A program made the position numbers and the translations under genes. This document shows, one piece after another, positions 52,768 to 62,338 of a stretch of 64,000 nt of DNA. Source of the stretch: Clostridium cibarium (GTDB lineage Bacteria > Bacillota > Clostridia > Clostridiales > Clostridiaceae); assembly GCF_014836335.1 (NCBI RefSeq), contig NZ_JACSRA010000001.1:1-64000 (forward strand). Reading direction: 5' to 3'. The notes below the pieces were generated by a model. The model saw only the letters and a program-made list of their open reading frames with translations, was not told the DNA's origin and made no database searches. Numbering within the stretch: the first letter of the stretch is position 1; each line of letters begins with the position of its first letter.

Positions 52768-52806
52768 AAAATTCCTGCAATATATGATTTATTGCAGGAA
52801 TTTTTT
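52768..52806. terminator. Bidirectional terminator cotS / ppdK
   Basis: A stem of at least 13 bp (AAATTCCTGCAAT with ATTGCAGGAATTT) with T on the plus strand between convergent genes. Confidence 0.87.
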
Positions 52807-52808
52807 AT

Positions 52809-55436
52809 TTATCTCTTATTTTTTACTTGTGCTTGAGCTGCTGCAAGTCTTGCTAAAGGAACTCTAAATGGTGAGCATGATACATAATCGAGTCCAACAT
52901 TATGACAGAATTCAACTGATGATGGATCCCCTCCATGTTCTCCACATATTCCTAAATGAATATTAGGTCTAGTTGCTCTTCCTTTTTCAGTTGCTAATTT
53001 AACTAACTCTCCAACACCTGTTTGATCTAACTTAGCAAATGGATCTTGTTCATAAATTTTCTTTTCATAATATGCTCCTAAGAATTTAGCCGCATCATCT
53101 CTTGAGAAGCCAAAAGTCATTTGAGTTAAGTCATTTGTTCCAAATGAGAAGAACTCAGCTTCCTTAGCAATTTCATCTGCTGTAAGTGCTGCTCTTGGTA
53201 TTTCAATCATAGTACCAACATGATATTCTAAATTAGCACCTTTTTCTTTCATTACTTCTTCAGCAGTTTTAACTACAACATCCTTAACATATTTTAATTC
53301 CTTAATCTCGCCTACTAATGGAATCATTATTTCAGGAATTACATTATATCCTTTTGAATTTCTAACTTCTATGGCAGCTTCTATTACAGCTCTGGTTTGC
53401 ATTTCAGCTATCTCTGGATAAGATACAGCCAATCTACATCCTCTATGACCCATCATAGGATTAAATTCATGCAATCCTTCAACTGTAGCCTTTAAATCAG
53501 CAAATTCCAATCCCATCTCCTTAGCTAAAGCTTCTATATCTTCATCACTATGAGGTACAAACTCATGTAGAGGTGGATCTAAAAATCTAATTGTTGCTGG
53601 TTTTCCTTCTAAAGCTTCATAAATTTCTATAAAGTCTTGTCTTTGCATTGGAAGTATTTTATCTAACGCTTTTCTTCTTTCCTCTTCATTCTTGGAAACT
53701 ATCATTTCCCTAACAGCCATTATTCTATCTTCAGCAAAGAACATATGCTCTGTTCTACATAATCCTATACCTTCAGCTCCAAATTCAACTGCTTGCTTTG
53801 TATCTCTTGGAGTATCTGCATTTGTTCTAACTTTTAACTTTCTAATTTCATCTGCCCACCCCATAAATGTAGCAAAGTGCCCTGATATTTCAGGTGAAAC
53901 TGTTTTAACTTTTTCTACATACACGTTACCAGTTGAACCATCAATTGAAATATAATCATTTTCTCCGTAAGTCTTACCCCCTACAGTTAATGTTCTTTTA
54001 ACCTCATCTACTTTAAGGTCTCCGCAACCTGCAACACAGCAAGTTCCCATTCCTCTAGCAACAACAGCAGCATGTGAAGTCATCCCACCTCTTACAGTTA
54101 AGATACCTTCTGCGGCTATCATCCCCTCAATGTCTTCAGGTGAAGTTTCAAGCCTTACTAAAACTACCTGTTCACCTTTTTCAGCTCTTTCTTTAGACTC
54201 CTCTGCTGTGAATGCTATTTTACCACAAGCAGCTCCTGGTGATGCAGGAAGTCCTTTTGCTGCTGGTACTGCTTTTTTAAGTTCTTCTTGATCAAAAGCA
54301 GGATGCAATAATGAGTCTAATTGCTTAGGTTCAACCTTTAGTATTGCTTCTTCCTTAGAAAGCATTTTTTCATCAACTAAATCTACAGCTATTTTTAAAG
54401 CAGCCTGAGCTGTTCTTTTACCATTTCTAGTTTGAAGGAAATATAGCTTACCTTCTTCTATAGTTATTTCCATGTCTTGCATATCTTTATAATGAGTCTC
54501 TAATGTATTTATAATATCAGTTAATTGTTTATATATAACTGGATCTTGCTCTTCTAATTGTGAAATTGGTTGTGGAGTTCTAATACCTGCAACAACATCT
54601 TCTCCTTGTGCATTCATTAAATATTCTCCATATATTTTCTTTTCTCCAGTTGCTGGATTTCTTGAGAATATAACTCCTGTTCCTGATGTTTCACCCTTAT
54701 TACCAAATACCATCTGTTGTACATTTACAGCTGTTCCCCATTCTCCTGGTATATCATTAAGTCTTCTATACACTATTGCTCTTGGATTATCCCATGATCT
54801 AAATACAGCTGTAATAGATTCAACTAATTGAACCTTTGGATCTTGTGGAAATTCTTCTCCCTTTTCATTCTTATAAATCTTCTTAAACTCACCTACTAGC
54901 ACCTTTAAATCTTCTGCTGTAAGTTCAGTATCAAATTCTACCCCTTTATTTTCCTTCATCGCATCTATTCTATTTTCAAACAACCTCTTTTCAATGCCCA
55001 TAACAACATCTGAAAACATTTGAATGAATCTTCTGTATGAGTCATATGCAAATCTTGGGTTGTTTGTAAGTTTAGCCATAGCTTCCACAGCTTCATCATT
55101 TAGCCCTAGATTTAAAATTGTATCCATCATACCTGGCATTGATACTCTTGCTCCTGATCTTACTGATACAAGTAAAGGGTTTGTAGTACTACCAAATTCC
55201 TTTCCTGATAACTTTTCAAGTTCTTTAACACTTGTTGTTATTTGTTCCATAACATCAGATGATATCTTTTTACCATCTTCATAATACTTATTACATGCTT
55301 CTGTAGTAACAGTAAATCCTGTTGGAACTGGAATTCCTAGGTTAGTCATTTCTGCTAAATTTGCTCCCTTACCTCCTAGTAAATTTCTCATGCTTGCATT
55401 TCCTTCACTAAAAAGGTAAACGTACTTTCTCTCCAT
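52809..55436 (-). CDS. ppdK: Pyruvate, phosphate dikinase
   Basis: 875 residues from an ATG at 55436 with CGGAGGAGTATTG upstream; the frame to 55505 lacks support. The ATP-grasp N-terminal part (KYVYLFSEGNASMRNLLGG, then NLGIPVPTGFTVTTEACNK), the central His domain with GGMTSHAAVVARGMG (phospho-His), and the C-terminal TIM barrel ending LGICGEHGGDPSSVEFCH with the catalytic Cys. It interconverts pyruvate, ATP and phosphate with PEP, AMP and pyrophosphate. It follows a CcpN-like regulator gene by 75 nt. Confidence 0.97.
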   Translation of the reverse strand: MERKYVYLFSEGNASMRNLLGGKGANLAEMTNLGIPVPTGFTVTTEACNKYYEDGKKISSDVMEQITTSVKELEKLSGKEFGSTTNPLLVSVRSGARVSMPGMMDTILNLGLNDEAVEAMAKLTNNPRFAYDSYRRFIQMFSDVVMGIEKRLFENRIDAMKENKGVEFDTELTAEDLKVLVGEFKKIYKNEKGEEFPQDPKVQLVESITAVFRSWDNPRAIVYRRLNDIPGEWGTAVNVQQMVFGNKGETSGTGVIFSRNPATGEKKIYGEYLMNAQGEDVVAGIRTPQPISQLEEQDPVIYKQLTDIINTLETHYKDMQDMEITIEEGKLYFLQTRNGKRTAQAALKIAVDLVDEKMLSKEEAILKVEPKQLDSLLHPAFDQEELKKAVPAAKGLPASPGAACGKIAFTAEESKERAEKGEQVVLVRLETSPEDIEGMIAAEGILTVRGGMTSHAAVVARGMGTCCVAGCGDLKVDEVKRTLTVGGKTYGENDYISIDGSTGNVYVEKVKTVSPEISGHFATFMGWADEIRKLKVRTNADTPRDTKQAVEFGAEGIGLCRTEHMFFAEDRIMAVREMIVSKNEEERRKALDKILPMQRQDFIEIYEALEGKPATIRFLDPPLHEFVPHSDEDIEALAKEMGLEFADLKATVEGLHEFNPMMGHRGCRLAVSYPEIAEMQTRAVIEAAIEVRNSKGYNVIPEIMIPLVGEIKELKYVKDVVVKTAEEVMKEKGANLEYHVGTMIEIPRAALTADEIAKEAEFFSFGTNDLTQMTFGFSRDDAAKFLGAYYEKKIYEQDPFAKLDQTGVGELVKLATEKGRATRPNIHLGICGEHGGDPSSVEFCHNVGLDYVSCSPFRVPLARLAAAQAQVKNKR

Positions 55437-55511
55437 CTCAATACTCCTCCGTTCAATACAAATTAGATATATACTAACAGAACTATTGCGCTCCGGTAGT
55501 TGCACCTTATG

Positions 55512-56147
55512 TTACTCGCTCTTACCCATTTTCACGAATAACCTTGTGATATTGGTTTTTGAAACCTTCCCTATAATTTTATATTGATCCTTTTCCCCAT
55601 CTAACTTCAGGGTTTCAACTATTGGTATACTGTCAATCTCATGTTCTATAATTTTTTTTGCCATCTCATATGCACTATCTTCTGAATTTCCACATATTAT
55701 ATTAGGCATTCTTGTCATAATTATTCCTACTGGAACTTTATGAATATCAGTACCACCAATTGAAATTTTCAAAAAATCTTTTCTAGATACAGCTCCTACT
55801 AAAAAACCATTATTCTCAACAAAAACAGTCCCGACATCATTTAAAAACAAGTATACGATTGCATCATAAACCATAGTGTTTTCGCTGATAATAGATGGTT
55901 TTGACATTATTTCAGATACCTTTATATCATTGATATAATCAAAAAGCATGCTGCTTTTAGGCTTGTCAGAATAAACATATCCTACTTTGGGCCTTGCATC
56001 TAATATTCCTATCATAGTAAGAATAGCTAAATCTGCTCTTAGCGCAGCTCTAGTAACCCCCAATTTTTCAGCTAAAGCTTCACTTGTGACAGGCTGTCCT
56101 TCCTTAACTAACTTTATTATCTCTTCTTGCCTATCTGACAATTTCAT
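55512..56147 (-). CDS. ccpN: CcpN-like regulator with HTH and tandem CBS domains
   Basis: 211 residues. An N-terminal winged helix (RQEEIIKLVKEGQPVTSEA, then EKLGVTRAALRADLAILTM), then two CBS motifs (KVSEIMSKPSIISENTMVY and MTRMPNIICGNSEDSAYEM). This is the layout of Bacillus CcpN, a repressor of gluconeogenic genes whose CBS pair senses nucleotides. Here it sits directly upstream of ppdK, a PEP-making enzyme, so it probably controls it. The gene symbol is a homology guess. Confidence 0.82.
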   Translation of the reverse strand: MKLSDRQEEIIKLVKEGQPVTSEALAEKLGVTRAALRADLAILTMIGILDARPKVGYVYSDKPKSSMLFDYINDIKVSEIMSKPSIISENTMVYDAIVYLFLNDVGTVFVENNGFLVGAVSRKDFLKISIGGTDIHKVPVGIIMTRMPNIICGNSEDSAYEMAKKIIEHEIDSIPIVETLKLDGEKDQYKIIGKVSKTNITRLFVKMGKSE

Positions 56148-56318
56148 ACAATCCCTCTTTTCAGAGAAAATTTGGGAATATAAAAACCAAATTGTTTTAA
56201 TTTCTCACTACAGTATAATTATACCACTTTATACCTTTTTGACTATACCTAATTTTCAGAAAAATCAAACAAATTATTTCAATATTCCTAAATTAACTCA
56301 CATTTATAACATTTTATC

Positions 56319-56945
56319 CTATTTTTCTTTATTTTCGTTATCTTTGTCATCTTCAAAATTAACTGTATAACTATAGACAGTTTCGTTTCCGTAATATTCC
56401 TTTTCCTCGTTTGAATTTTTCTTTGCAGAAACATCTTCCTTTACTTCATTGAACTTATTTTTAATAGCATCTGCAAATTCATTTGCCTTTTCCTTCACTT
56501 CATCTGCAGCTTTAGTTACATATTTATTTACTACTTCCACAGATCCATCAACTTTTGTAATTTCTATAGTGATTTTTGTAGCAACTGCAGCTATTACCCC
56601 GAAAGCTAATATAGATGGCATAATTATAGCTATTACACTTACAGCAATTCCTGCATTTACAGGAACATCTGCTAAAACATTGTCGTCTTTTTTGATTTTT
56701 ATTCTAGCTACATTACCTTTTCTGATAAGTTCCTTTAACCATACTTTAAATTCTTCTATACTTTGTCCGTTATCATCTTCCATTTCTTCTGAAAAACTAC
56801 CATCAGCTTTATTTTCATTTTCGATGTATATTATTGCATCTAATACATCGCCCTCACTAAACTCTAACGCTTCTTTAGCCTTAGCATAGCTAACTCCAGT
56901 TCTTTCTTTTACCTTATCAACATTTTCCAACGTAATTTTTTCCAT
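56319..56945 (-). CDS. UBA-like/DUF4342 protein
   Basis: 208 residues from an ATG at 56945 (AAGGAGTG upstream); the frame extends three codons more. An N-terminal UBA/EF-Ts-like helix bundle: ITLENVDKVKERTGVSYAK, AKEALEFSEGDVLDAIIYI. A DUF4342-like region follows at about 70-130 (KVWLKELIRKGNVARIKIK, then a hydrophobic stretch VNAGIAVSVIAIIMPSILA that may touch the membrane). The C-terminal tail is acidic. Function unknown. It sits at the end of the recO-era-cdd cluster. Confidence 0.78.
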   Translation of the reverse strand: MEKITLENVDKVKERTGVSYAKAKEALEFSEGDVLDAIIYIENENKADGSFSEEMEDDNGQSIEEFKVWLKELIRKGNVARIKIKKDDNVLADVPVNAGIAVSVIAIIMPSILAFGVIAAVATKITIEITKVDGSVEVVNKYVTKAADEVKEKANEFADAIKNKFNEVKEDVSAKKNSNEEKEYYGNETVYSYTVNFEDDKDNENKEK

Positions 56946-56950
56946 ATAAA

Positions 56951-57700
56951 TCACTCCTTTAAATAATTTAACATTTCTAAACTTTTTGGTTTCTTGGAAT
57001 AATTAGAAGAAATTATAAGAGTTGTTACCTTTTCAATTTCTTTTTTTATATCCTTTGAAAGATTCAATTTATAAATCTTATCTGAAGGAGTATTCAATAG
57101 AAATCTTAAGGCATTATAGGCTCCCTTTGATATAAATAGTCCATGTTCTTTATTACACGCATCACATACTCCACCATAATAGGATAAACTAATATAATTA
57201 GTTGAAGAAATTTTCTTTTTACATATTGTACAATAATCTAAAGTTAATCCATAGCCAGTAGCTTTTAACAGTTTTAATTCAAAACATCTTATAAGCATTT
57301 CATAATCTATGGCATCTGTATTTAATAAATATAATATGGTTATAAACTCTTTAAAAAGCCATCCACTACTTTCTCCTTCTAACAATGCTATATCAATTAA
57401 CTCACAAATATATGAAGAATATGTAAGTTTATCAAGATTGTCTAATAACCCTTGAAAAGAATTGATTATTTTACCTTCTTGCAAGTTATACAAACTTTTA
57501 CCCTTAAAAACCAAATATTCTCCATAGCATAAAGGAAGAGTAGCTGCTAAATGCTTGCTCTTACTTTTTTTTGCTCCTTTTGCTATGATAGTTATTTTTC
57601 CCAAAGTATCGGTATACATCCAAACTAATTTGTCATTTTCCTTATAATCTTGTGTTTTTATAATAACACCTTTACATTTAAATAGTGACAGTAAAACCAC
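56951..57700 (-). CDS. recO: DNA repair protein RecO
   Basis: 249 residues by the longest frame. OB-fold N-terminus FKCKGVIIKTQDYKENDKL, then CYGEYLVFKGKSLYNLQEG and the zinc-binding CTICKKKISS and GVCDACNKEH. It loads RecA with RecR in recombination. The start is uncertain: no ATG precedes FKCKG. GTG at 57700 lacks a ribosome binding site upstream, whereas AGGGGTGG lies ideally for the CTG at 57691, which gives SLFKCKG. It follows era by 9 nt. Confidence 0.93.
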   Translation of the reverse strand: MVLLSLFKCKGVIIKTQDYKENDKLVWMYTDTLGKITIIAKGAKKSKSKHLAATLPLCYGEYLVFKGKSLYNLQEGKIINSFQGLLDNLDKLTYSSYICELIDIALLEGESSGWLFKEFITILYLLNTDAIDYEMLIRCFELKLLKATGYGLTLDYCTICKKKISSTNYISLSYYGGVCDACNKEHGLFISKGAYNALRFLLNTPSDKIYKLNLSKDIKKEIEKVTTLIISSNYSKKPKSLEMLNYLKE

Positions 57701-57709
57701 CCCTATCTA

Positions 57710-58600
57710 CTACTTATTTTTCTTATATCCAAGCTCTTTTAGAAGATTTTGATTATCTCTCCACTCTTTTCGAACTTTAACCCATATTTTAATATTTACT
57801 TTTGAATCTAAAAACCTCTCTAATTCATATCTTGCAGATTCACCAATTTTCCTTAAGCTTTGGCCATCTTTACCTATAATTATACCTTTATGCGAATCTT
57901 TTTCACAAATTAAATCTACTTCAATATGGTATGTTCCGTTTTCTTTTTGTTTCATTTGAATTACATCAACCGCTATTCCATGAGGAACCTCATCTCTTAA
58001 AGTCCTTAATGCCTTTTCTCTTACAAGTTCAGCAACAACAAATTTTTCTTGAACATCTGTAATCATATCTTCTGGGTAATATTGAGGCCCCTCTGGTAAA
58101 TTCTCAACCATTAACTCTACTAGCTTATCAACATTTTTTCCCCTTAAAGCAGATATAGGAATTATTTCTTTAAAGTTAAATTCTTGTGAAAACTTAGCTA
58201 AAGACATAGCTACTTTTTCTTTTGTTGTTTCATCCACCTTATTTAACACTAAAAATACCGGCGCTTTTGAATTTTTTAAAGTCTCTAGTATAAATTTATC
58301 TCCTCTTCCTAATTCCTCATCTGGGTTAGTAATAAATATTACTAAATCAACTTCCTTCATTGATTCCTTTGCAGAATTCACCATATACTCTCCTAATTTA
58401 TGTTTAGGCTTATGTATTCCTGGTGTATCTACAAAAACAATTTGATAATCTTTTGTAGTTAAAATTGTTTGAATATTATTTCTAGTAGTCTGTGGTTTAT
58501 TAGAAACAATAGATAACTTTTCCCCCATTATATGATTCATTAAGGTTGATTTACCTACATTTGGTCTTCCTACTATAGTAACAAATCCTGATTTAAACAT
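57710..58600 (-). CDS. era: GTPase Era
   Basis: 296 residues. G1 [19 protein letters not shown]2 near [10 protein letters not shown]3 [14 protein letters not shown]4 LNKVDE, G5 SALRG, and a C-terminal KH RNA-binding domain with [19 protein letters not shown]. Binds 16S rRNA and helps mature the 30S subunit. AGGAGGAATA precedes the ATG. In an operon with cdd and recO. Confidence 0.96.
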   Translation of the reverse strand: MFKSGFVTIVGRPNVGKSTLMNHIMGEKLSIVSNKPQTTRNNIQTILTTKDYQIVFVDTPGIHKPKHKLGEYMVNSAKESMKEVDLVIFITNPDEELGRGDKFILETLKNSKAPVFLVLNKVDETTKEKVAMSLAKFSQEFNFKEIIPISALRGKNVDKLVELMVENLPEGPQYYPEDMITDVQEKFVVAELVREKALRTLRDEVPHGIAVDVIQMKQKENGTYHIEVDLICEKDSHKGIIIGKDGQSLRKIGESARYELERFLDSKVNIKIWVKVRKEWRDNQNLLKELGYKKNK

Positions 58601-58609
58601 TATTCCTCC

Positions 58610-59011
58610 TTATTTATCCAAGTCTTCTTTTGTAAAAGTGCCTGGCATTATCTCCTCTAAAGTCTTTTCTAAAATTTCATTTTCATTTTTTATTATATAT
58701 ATTTTTGTATCCTTACTTTCTGCAAACTCTGAAATAACTTGCCTACATATTCCACATGGGTAAGTAAATGCATTTGGATCTCCTATTAGTGCAATAGCTT
58801 TTATAAGCCTATTTCCATGGGATATACCATTAAAAATAGCTGTTCTTTCTGCACAGTTAGTAGCACCAAATGATGCATTCTCTATATTACACCCTGTATA
58901 TATTTTATCATCCTCAAACAAAACTGCTGCACCTACTTTAAAATTTGAGTAAGGACAATATGCATTTTCTCTAGCTTCTATAGCTTTTAATATCAATTCT
59001 TTATTAATCAT
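58610..59011 (-). CDS. cdd: Cytidine deaminase
   Basis: 133 residues from an ATG at 59011 (GGAGGAATTATT upstream); the frame to 59062 is not supported. YCPYSNFKVGAAVLFEDDK, the catalytic TNCAERTAIFNGISHG and the zinc site PCGICRQVISEFAESKD. Converts (deoxy)cytidine to (deoxy)uridine in salvage. First gene of the cdd-era-recO cluster. Confidence 0.96.
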   Translation of the reverse strand: MINKELILKAIEARENAYCPYSNFKVGAAVLFEDDKIYTGCNIENASFGATNCAERTAIFNGISHGNRLIKAIALIGDPNAFTYPCGICRQVISEFAESKDTKIYIIKNENEILEKTLEEIMPGTFTKEDLDK

Positions 59012-59062
59012 AATAATTCCTCCAGCACTAATTGGATATATATTTATTAGCATACTCCCCAT

Positions 59063-59648
59063 TAGATTAGCATATACTCATCATTTCTCGTTTATTCTAA
59101 CATTTTTAAAGGACAATTTGTTAGATTTTATAAAAAAATATTAATATGAATAATCCAATATGATATATACCCGCAACAAATAAACATTTAAACTTCGTTT
59201 TTAAAAAGTTCTAAAAGCCTATGTAGTTTATATATTCATTAAAACCACACATACTCATAAATCATTGAATGTAACTTTTTCTCTCTAAACGAATCACTTC
59301 TCACGAAGCCTCTAAATATGCTATTCAATCTACATTATAATTTTAATTATATTTTTCTTTCTCTAAATTTACAATGATAAATATGTAATTTCATATATAA
59401 TACTCAATATTAAAACCGTCTTTTATTTCCACTATACTCCAAATTGAATTTACCAATGTAACTTTTCAAAAAAACTAATGAAACTAACTAATGTAATATA
59501 TACTTAAATATAATTGCATTCTTATTACGCCACTCTACAAGCAATTAAAAATAAATTCCATAAAATACAATGAACAAAACTCCTATCCCTGTACAACCTA
59601 ATTATAAAAATCAAACTAAAACTTGTTCATCATATTAAAGATAAAATT
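59063..59648. other. Intergenic region (586 nt) with nothing recognised
   Basis: Very AT-rich DNA; no frame with a ribosome binding site, no repeat family and no strong hairpin were found. It lies between cdd (leftward, start at 59011) and the end of the first csxC-like gene (leftward). Confidence 0.5.
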
Positions 59649-60803
59649 CTACTCTATTACTGTAACCTTTACCTGCTGGTTTTGTAATACTTTTAGTGTT
59701 AAATTCACCATTATTTTTTCTGTAATTTGAGTAAACATTCTTTCCATCGAAGTTTCCTGGCTTAAAATTGGATTTTTATGAATATCAACTTCAGTGAAAG
59801 TTGCACTTACTAATTCAACATAAGGCTTTTCATTAAATACCTCGGTAAATAGGAAACTCTGTTCACAAGGATCACGTCCAAACACTGGTTCTGCACAAAC
59901 GTCACATACTTGAGGTTTATCTGTAAAAAACTCCAATTCACTTGTAGTTATGTTTTTGATAAAAATTGGTGGCCTAAGAAAAGTAATTCTAGTAGTGAAA
60001 TTAAAAGGCACTTCAACTATACAATGTCTTATATTTTCACAAGTATTTGCTGTTTCCGCTGTAGTACAAGTTTGAGCTTCATATTCTATATTTTTTCTTA
60101 TAAACCCTGCTATAAATAATATTCCTGAATTAGGAGCTGCAATACTTGAGGAAAATGGAATAAGGCGAGATTGAGTTAAAAATAAATTCTTTTTAATTCG
60201 CTTAATCTCCATAACAGCTTGATGTAATGTGATAGTAGCTTCAACAGGAATGGTTATATTTGCTTCCGCCAATATAACCGGAAGCTTAACATATACACTT
60301 CCAGTTGAAATATTGGTTTCTTTAGATGGACCTTCTTTTACAGCATTATTATTGTCTTTCCCTGAGAACTCTTTATCATTCTCTTCTAAAAATTCTTCTT
60401 TACATGAATCTCCAATACTAATACGATTATTATTTTCTAAATTATCATATTGGAATGAAACATCTTTTTTATATTCCAAGTTACTTTCTTTGCTATAAAC
60501 TTCCAAAGAATCATAATTATTATTTTTTACGTTATTGTCATTTATATTATTATATTCTATGCTACCAGCTTTTAAAGAATTAAAAAATTCACTTTTGGAA
60601 GTGTCAGTTTTATTACTATTTTTTTTATGATGTTCTTCATTATATTTTTTCTTATATGAATAATACTCATTCAGCCTTTTAAGATACTCTTCACGACATT
60701 TTTTCTTATATAAATAATATATAATCTGCCTTTTAAGATATTCTTCATACTGTTTTCTTTTACGTTGATTATACTTTTGTCTTGAATAGTACATTCTTCC
60801 CAT
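59649..60803 (-). CDS. CsxC-like exosporium protein with long Lys/Asn-rich N-terminus
   Basis: 384 residues. Residues 1-60 repeat a Tyr/Lys-rich unit (EEYLKRQIIYYLYKKKC then EEYLKRLNEYYSYKKKYN). Residues 60-165 are low-complexity, Asn/Glu/Ser-rich and probably disordered. From about 170 the CsxC-type domain begins: VYVKLPVILAEANITIPVE, then AVMEIKRIKKNLFLTQSRL, GILFIAGFIRKNIEYEAQT and a Cys-containing CENIRHCIVEVPFNFTTRI. It is a paralogue of the protein at 61137-61913. CsxC is a cysteine-rich exosporium protein of Clostridium sporogenes; the family name here is from memory. Confidence 0.72.
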   Translation of the reverse strand: MGRMYYSRQKYNQRKRKQYEEYLKRQIIYYLYKKKCREEYLKRLNEYYSYKKKYNEEHHKKNSNKTDTSKSEFFNSLKAGSIEYNNINDNNVKNNNYDSLEVYSKESNLEYKKDVSFQYDNLENNNRISIGDSCKEEFLEENDKEFSGKDNNNAVKEGPSKETNISTGSVYVKLPVILAEANITIPVEATITLHQAVMEIKRIKKNLFLTQSRLIPFSSSIAAPNSGILFIAGFIRKNIEYEAQTCTTAETANTCENIRHCIVEVPFNFTTRITFLRPPIFIKNITTSELEFFTDKPQVCDVCAEPVFGRDPCEQSFLFTEVFNEKPYVELVSATFTEVDIHKNPILSQETSMERMFTQITEKIMVNLTLKVLQNQQVKVTVIE

Positions 60804-61136
60804 AACATATCTCCTCCACTTAAGAATTTAATAAATTTAAGTATATAAATTTCAATAAATTTGATTCAAATAGTTCAAGATATTTTTTTACAATCTATAA
60901 GTATGGTTTTATTACTCAACAATCAATATATTGATTTAATGTTTATTCAGTTGTAAAATTATTTTTAAATTTTTGTACTACTATAAAATTCAGTTACAAT
61001 ATAGATTTAAATCAATATGCAATAGGAATTGATCAATATCTATCTTTCCATAAAAACAGACCTAATACCTCTCTTAGTAAGTCTTAGGTCTGTTTAATTC
61101 TTTGAAAATATTTTTAGATTTAAATTTTTTAGAATT
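60804..61136. other. Intergenic region with terminator
   Basis: AT-rich, about 330 nt. It holds the terminator listed at 61049-61098; no other feature seen. Confidence 0.6.
61049..61098 (-). terminator. Terminator of the second csxC-like gene
   Basis: A 12-bp stem (AAACAGACCTAA at 61054-61065 with 61084-61095) followed by T on the minus strand. Confidence 0.85.
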
Positions 61137-61913
61137 CTATTCTATTGCTGTAATTCTTACCTGTTGGTTTTGTAATACTTTTAGTGTTAAATTTAATATT
61201 ACTTTTTCTGTAAGTTTAGTAAACTTTTGTTCTGTAGGAGTTTTGCAGTTTAAAACTGGATTTGTGTGAATATCAACTTCAGTAATATCTGCTCTTACTA
61301 ATTCAGTAAAAGGTTTTTCATTAAAAACTTCTCTAAACAAAGAACTCTGATCACAAGGATTACGTCCAATCACTGGATCTGAACAAACATCACAACTTTC
61401 AAGTTCATCTGTAAAAAATTCTAATTCTCTTGGAATAGTATTTTCAATAAAAATTGGTTGTCTAAGGAAAGTAATTCTAGTAGTAAAATTAAAAGGCACT
61501 TCAACTGTGCAGTGTCTTATATCTCCACAAACATTTGAACTTCCAACTGTAGTACAAGTTTGAGTTGCAAACTCAATATTCTTTCTTATAAAACCTGCTA
61601 TAAATAATATTCCTGTACCAGGTCTATTATCTTGAGAAAATGGAATAATACGAGATTGAGTTAAAAATACATTCTTTTTAATTCGTTTAATTTCTAAAGC
61701 TACTTGGTCTAATGTGATTGTAGCCTCAACAGGAATGGTTATATTTGTCTCTGCCAATACAACTGGAATCTTAACGAATGTAGGTCCAGGTGTAATAACA
61801 GTAGGAGTTACAGAAATTTGTTCAGTTAGCGATTCTACTTGAGATTTAACCTTTGCACAAGAAGGATCTTTTACATATCCATAATCATTTGTATTTTCTT
61901 TATTATCGCTCAT
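61137..61913 (-). CDS. CsxC-like exosporium protein
   Basis: 258 residues. Short hydrophilic N-terminus (MSDNKENTNDYGYVKDPS), then the same domain as its neighbour: FVKIPVVLAETNITIPVEA, VALEIKRIKKNVFLTQSRI, GILFIAGFIRKNIEFATQT and CGDIRHCTVEVPFNFTTRI, with a C-terminal DUF3794/SPOCS-like beta structure ending LTLKVLQNQQVRITAIE. The four-plus conserved Cys (CTTVGSSNVCG, HC, CDVC, NPCDQ) suggest disulfide cross-linking in a spore surface layer. No signal peptide, as expected of proteins placed by the mother cell. Confidence 0.75.
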   Translation of the reverse strand: MSDNKENTNDYGYVKDPSCAKVKSQVESLTEQISVTPTVITPGPTFVKIPVVLAETNITIPVEATITLDQVALEIKRIKKNVFLTQSRIIPFSQDNRPGTGILFIAGFIRKNIEFATQTCTTVGSSNVCGDIRHCTVEVPFNFTTRITFLRQPIFIENTIPRELEFFTDELESCDVCSDPVIGRNPCDQSSLFREVFNEKPFTELVRADITEVDIHTNPVLNCKTPTEQKFTKLTEKVILNLTLKVLQNQQVRITAIE

Positions 61914-62065
61914 TATAATGTTCCTTTCATTTTCATCTAAATTGAATTCTATAATATATACTATTCAATTTTCCCCTTTTTTGTACAAAAACGGACAAAA
62001 ATATTTTCCCTATATAATAAGTGTGCTTACAATTATCATGCTACATCTATTTACCTTATAACGCA

Positions 62066-62102
62066 AAAACTCCCCAACAACACTATATTAGTGTTGTTGG
62101 GG
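62066..62102 (-). terminator. Terminator of the ybeY-dgkA operon
   Basis: A 14-bp perfect stem (CCCCAACAACACTA at 62072-62085 with 62089-62102) with a TAT loop. On the minus strand it is followed by AGTTTTTG. It lies between the end of dgkA (62339) and the start of the csxC-like gene (61913). The rest of 61914-62338 holds nothing recognised. Confidence 0.8.
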
Positions 62103-62338
62103 ATATACTTGGTAGAGTCGATATACACCGACCCCTCCATTTAACTATCTAATTTCAGTAAATTTCTCATTTAATTAGGGTACAGTTCAGTTCTATAAAA
62201 AGAGCTCTTCATTTAATTAAAATTGTAAATCCATAAAAAATTCCACTATATAAGGTTATACAAGAATTTGCAAACAAGTAAAGCTCTTGAAATAATTTGT
62301 TATTATGCATATGCAAAATTTATTATTTATAATATAAC

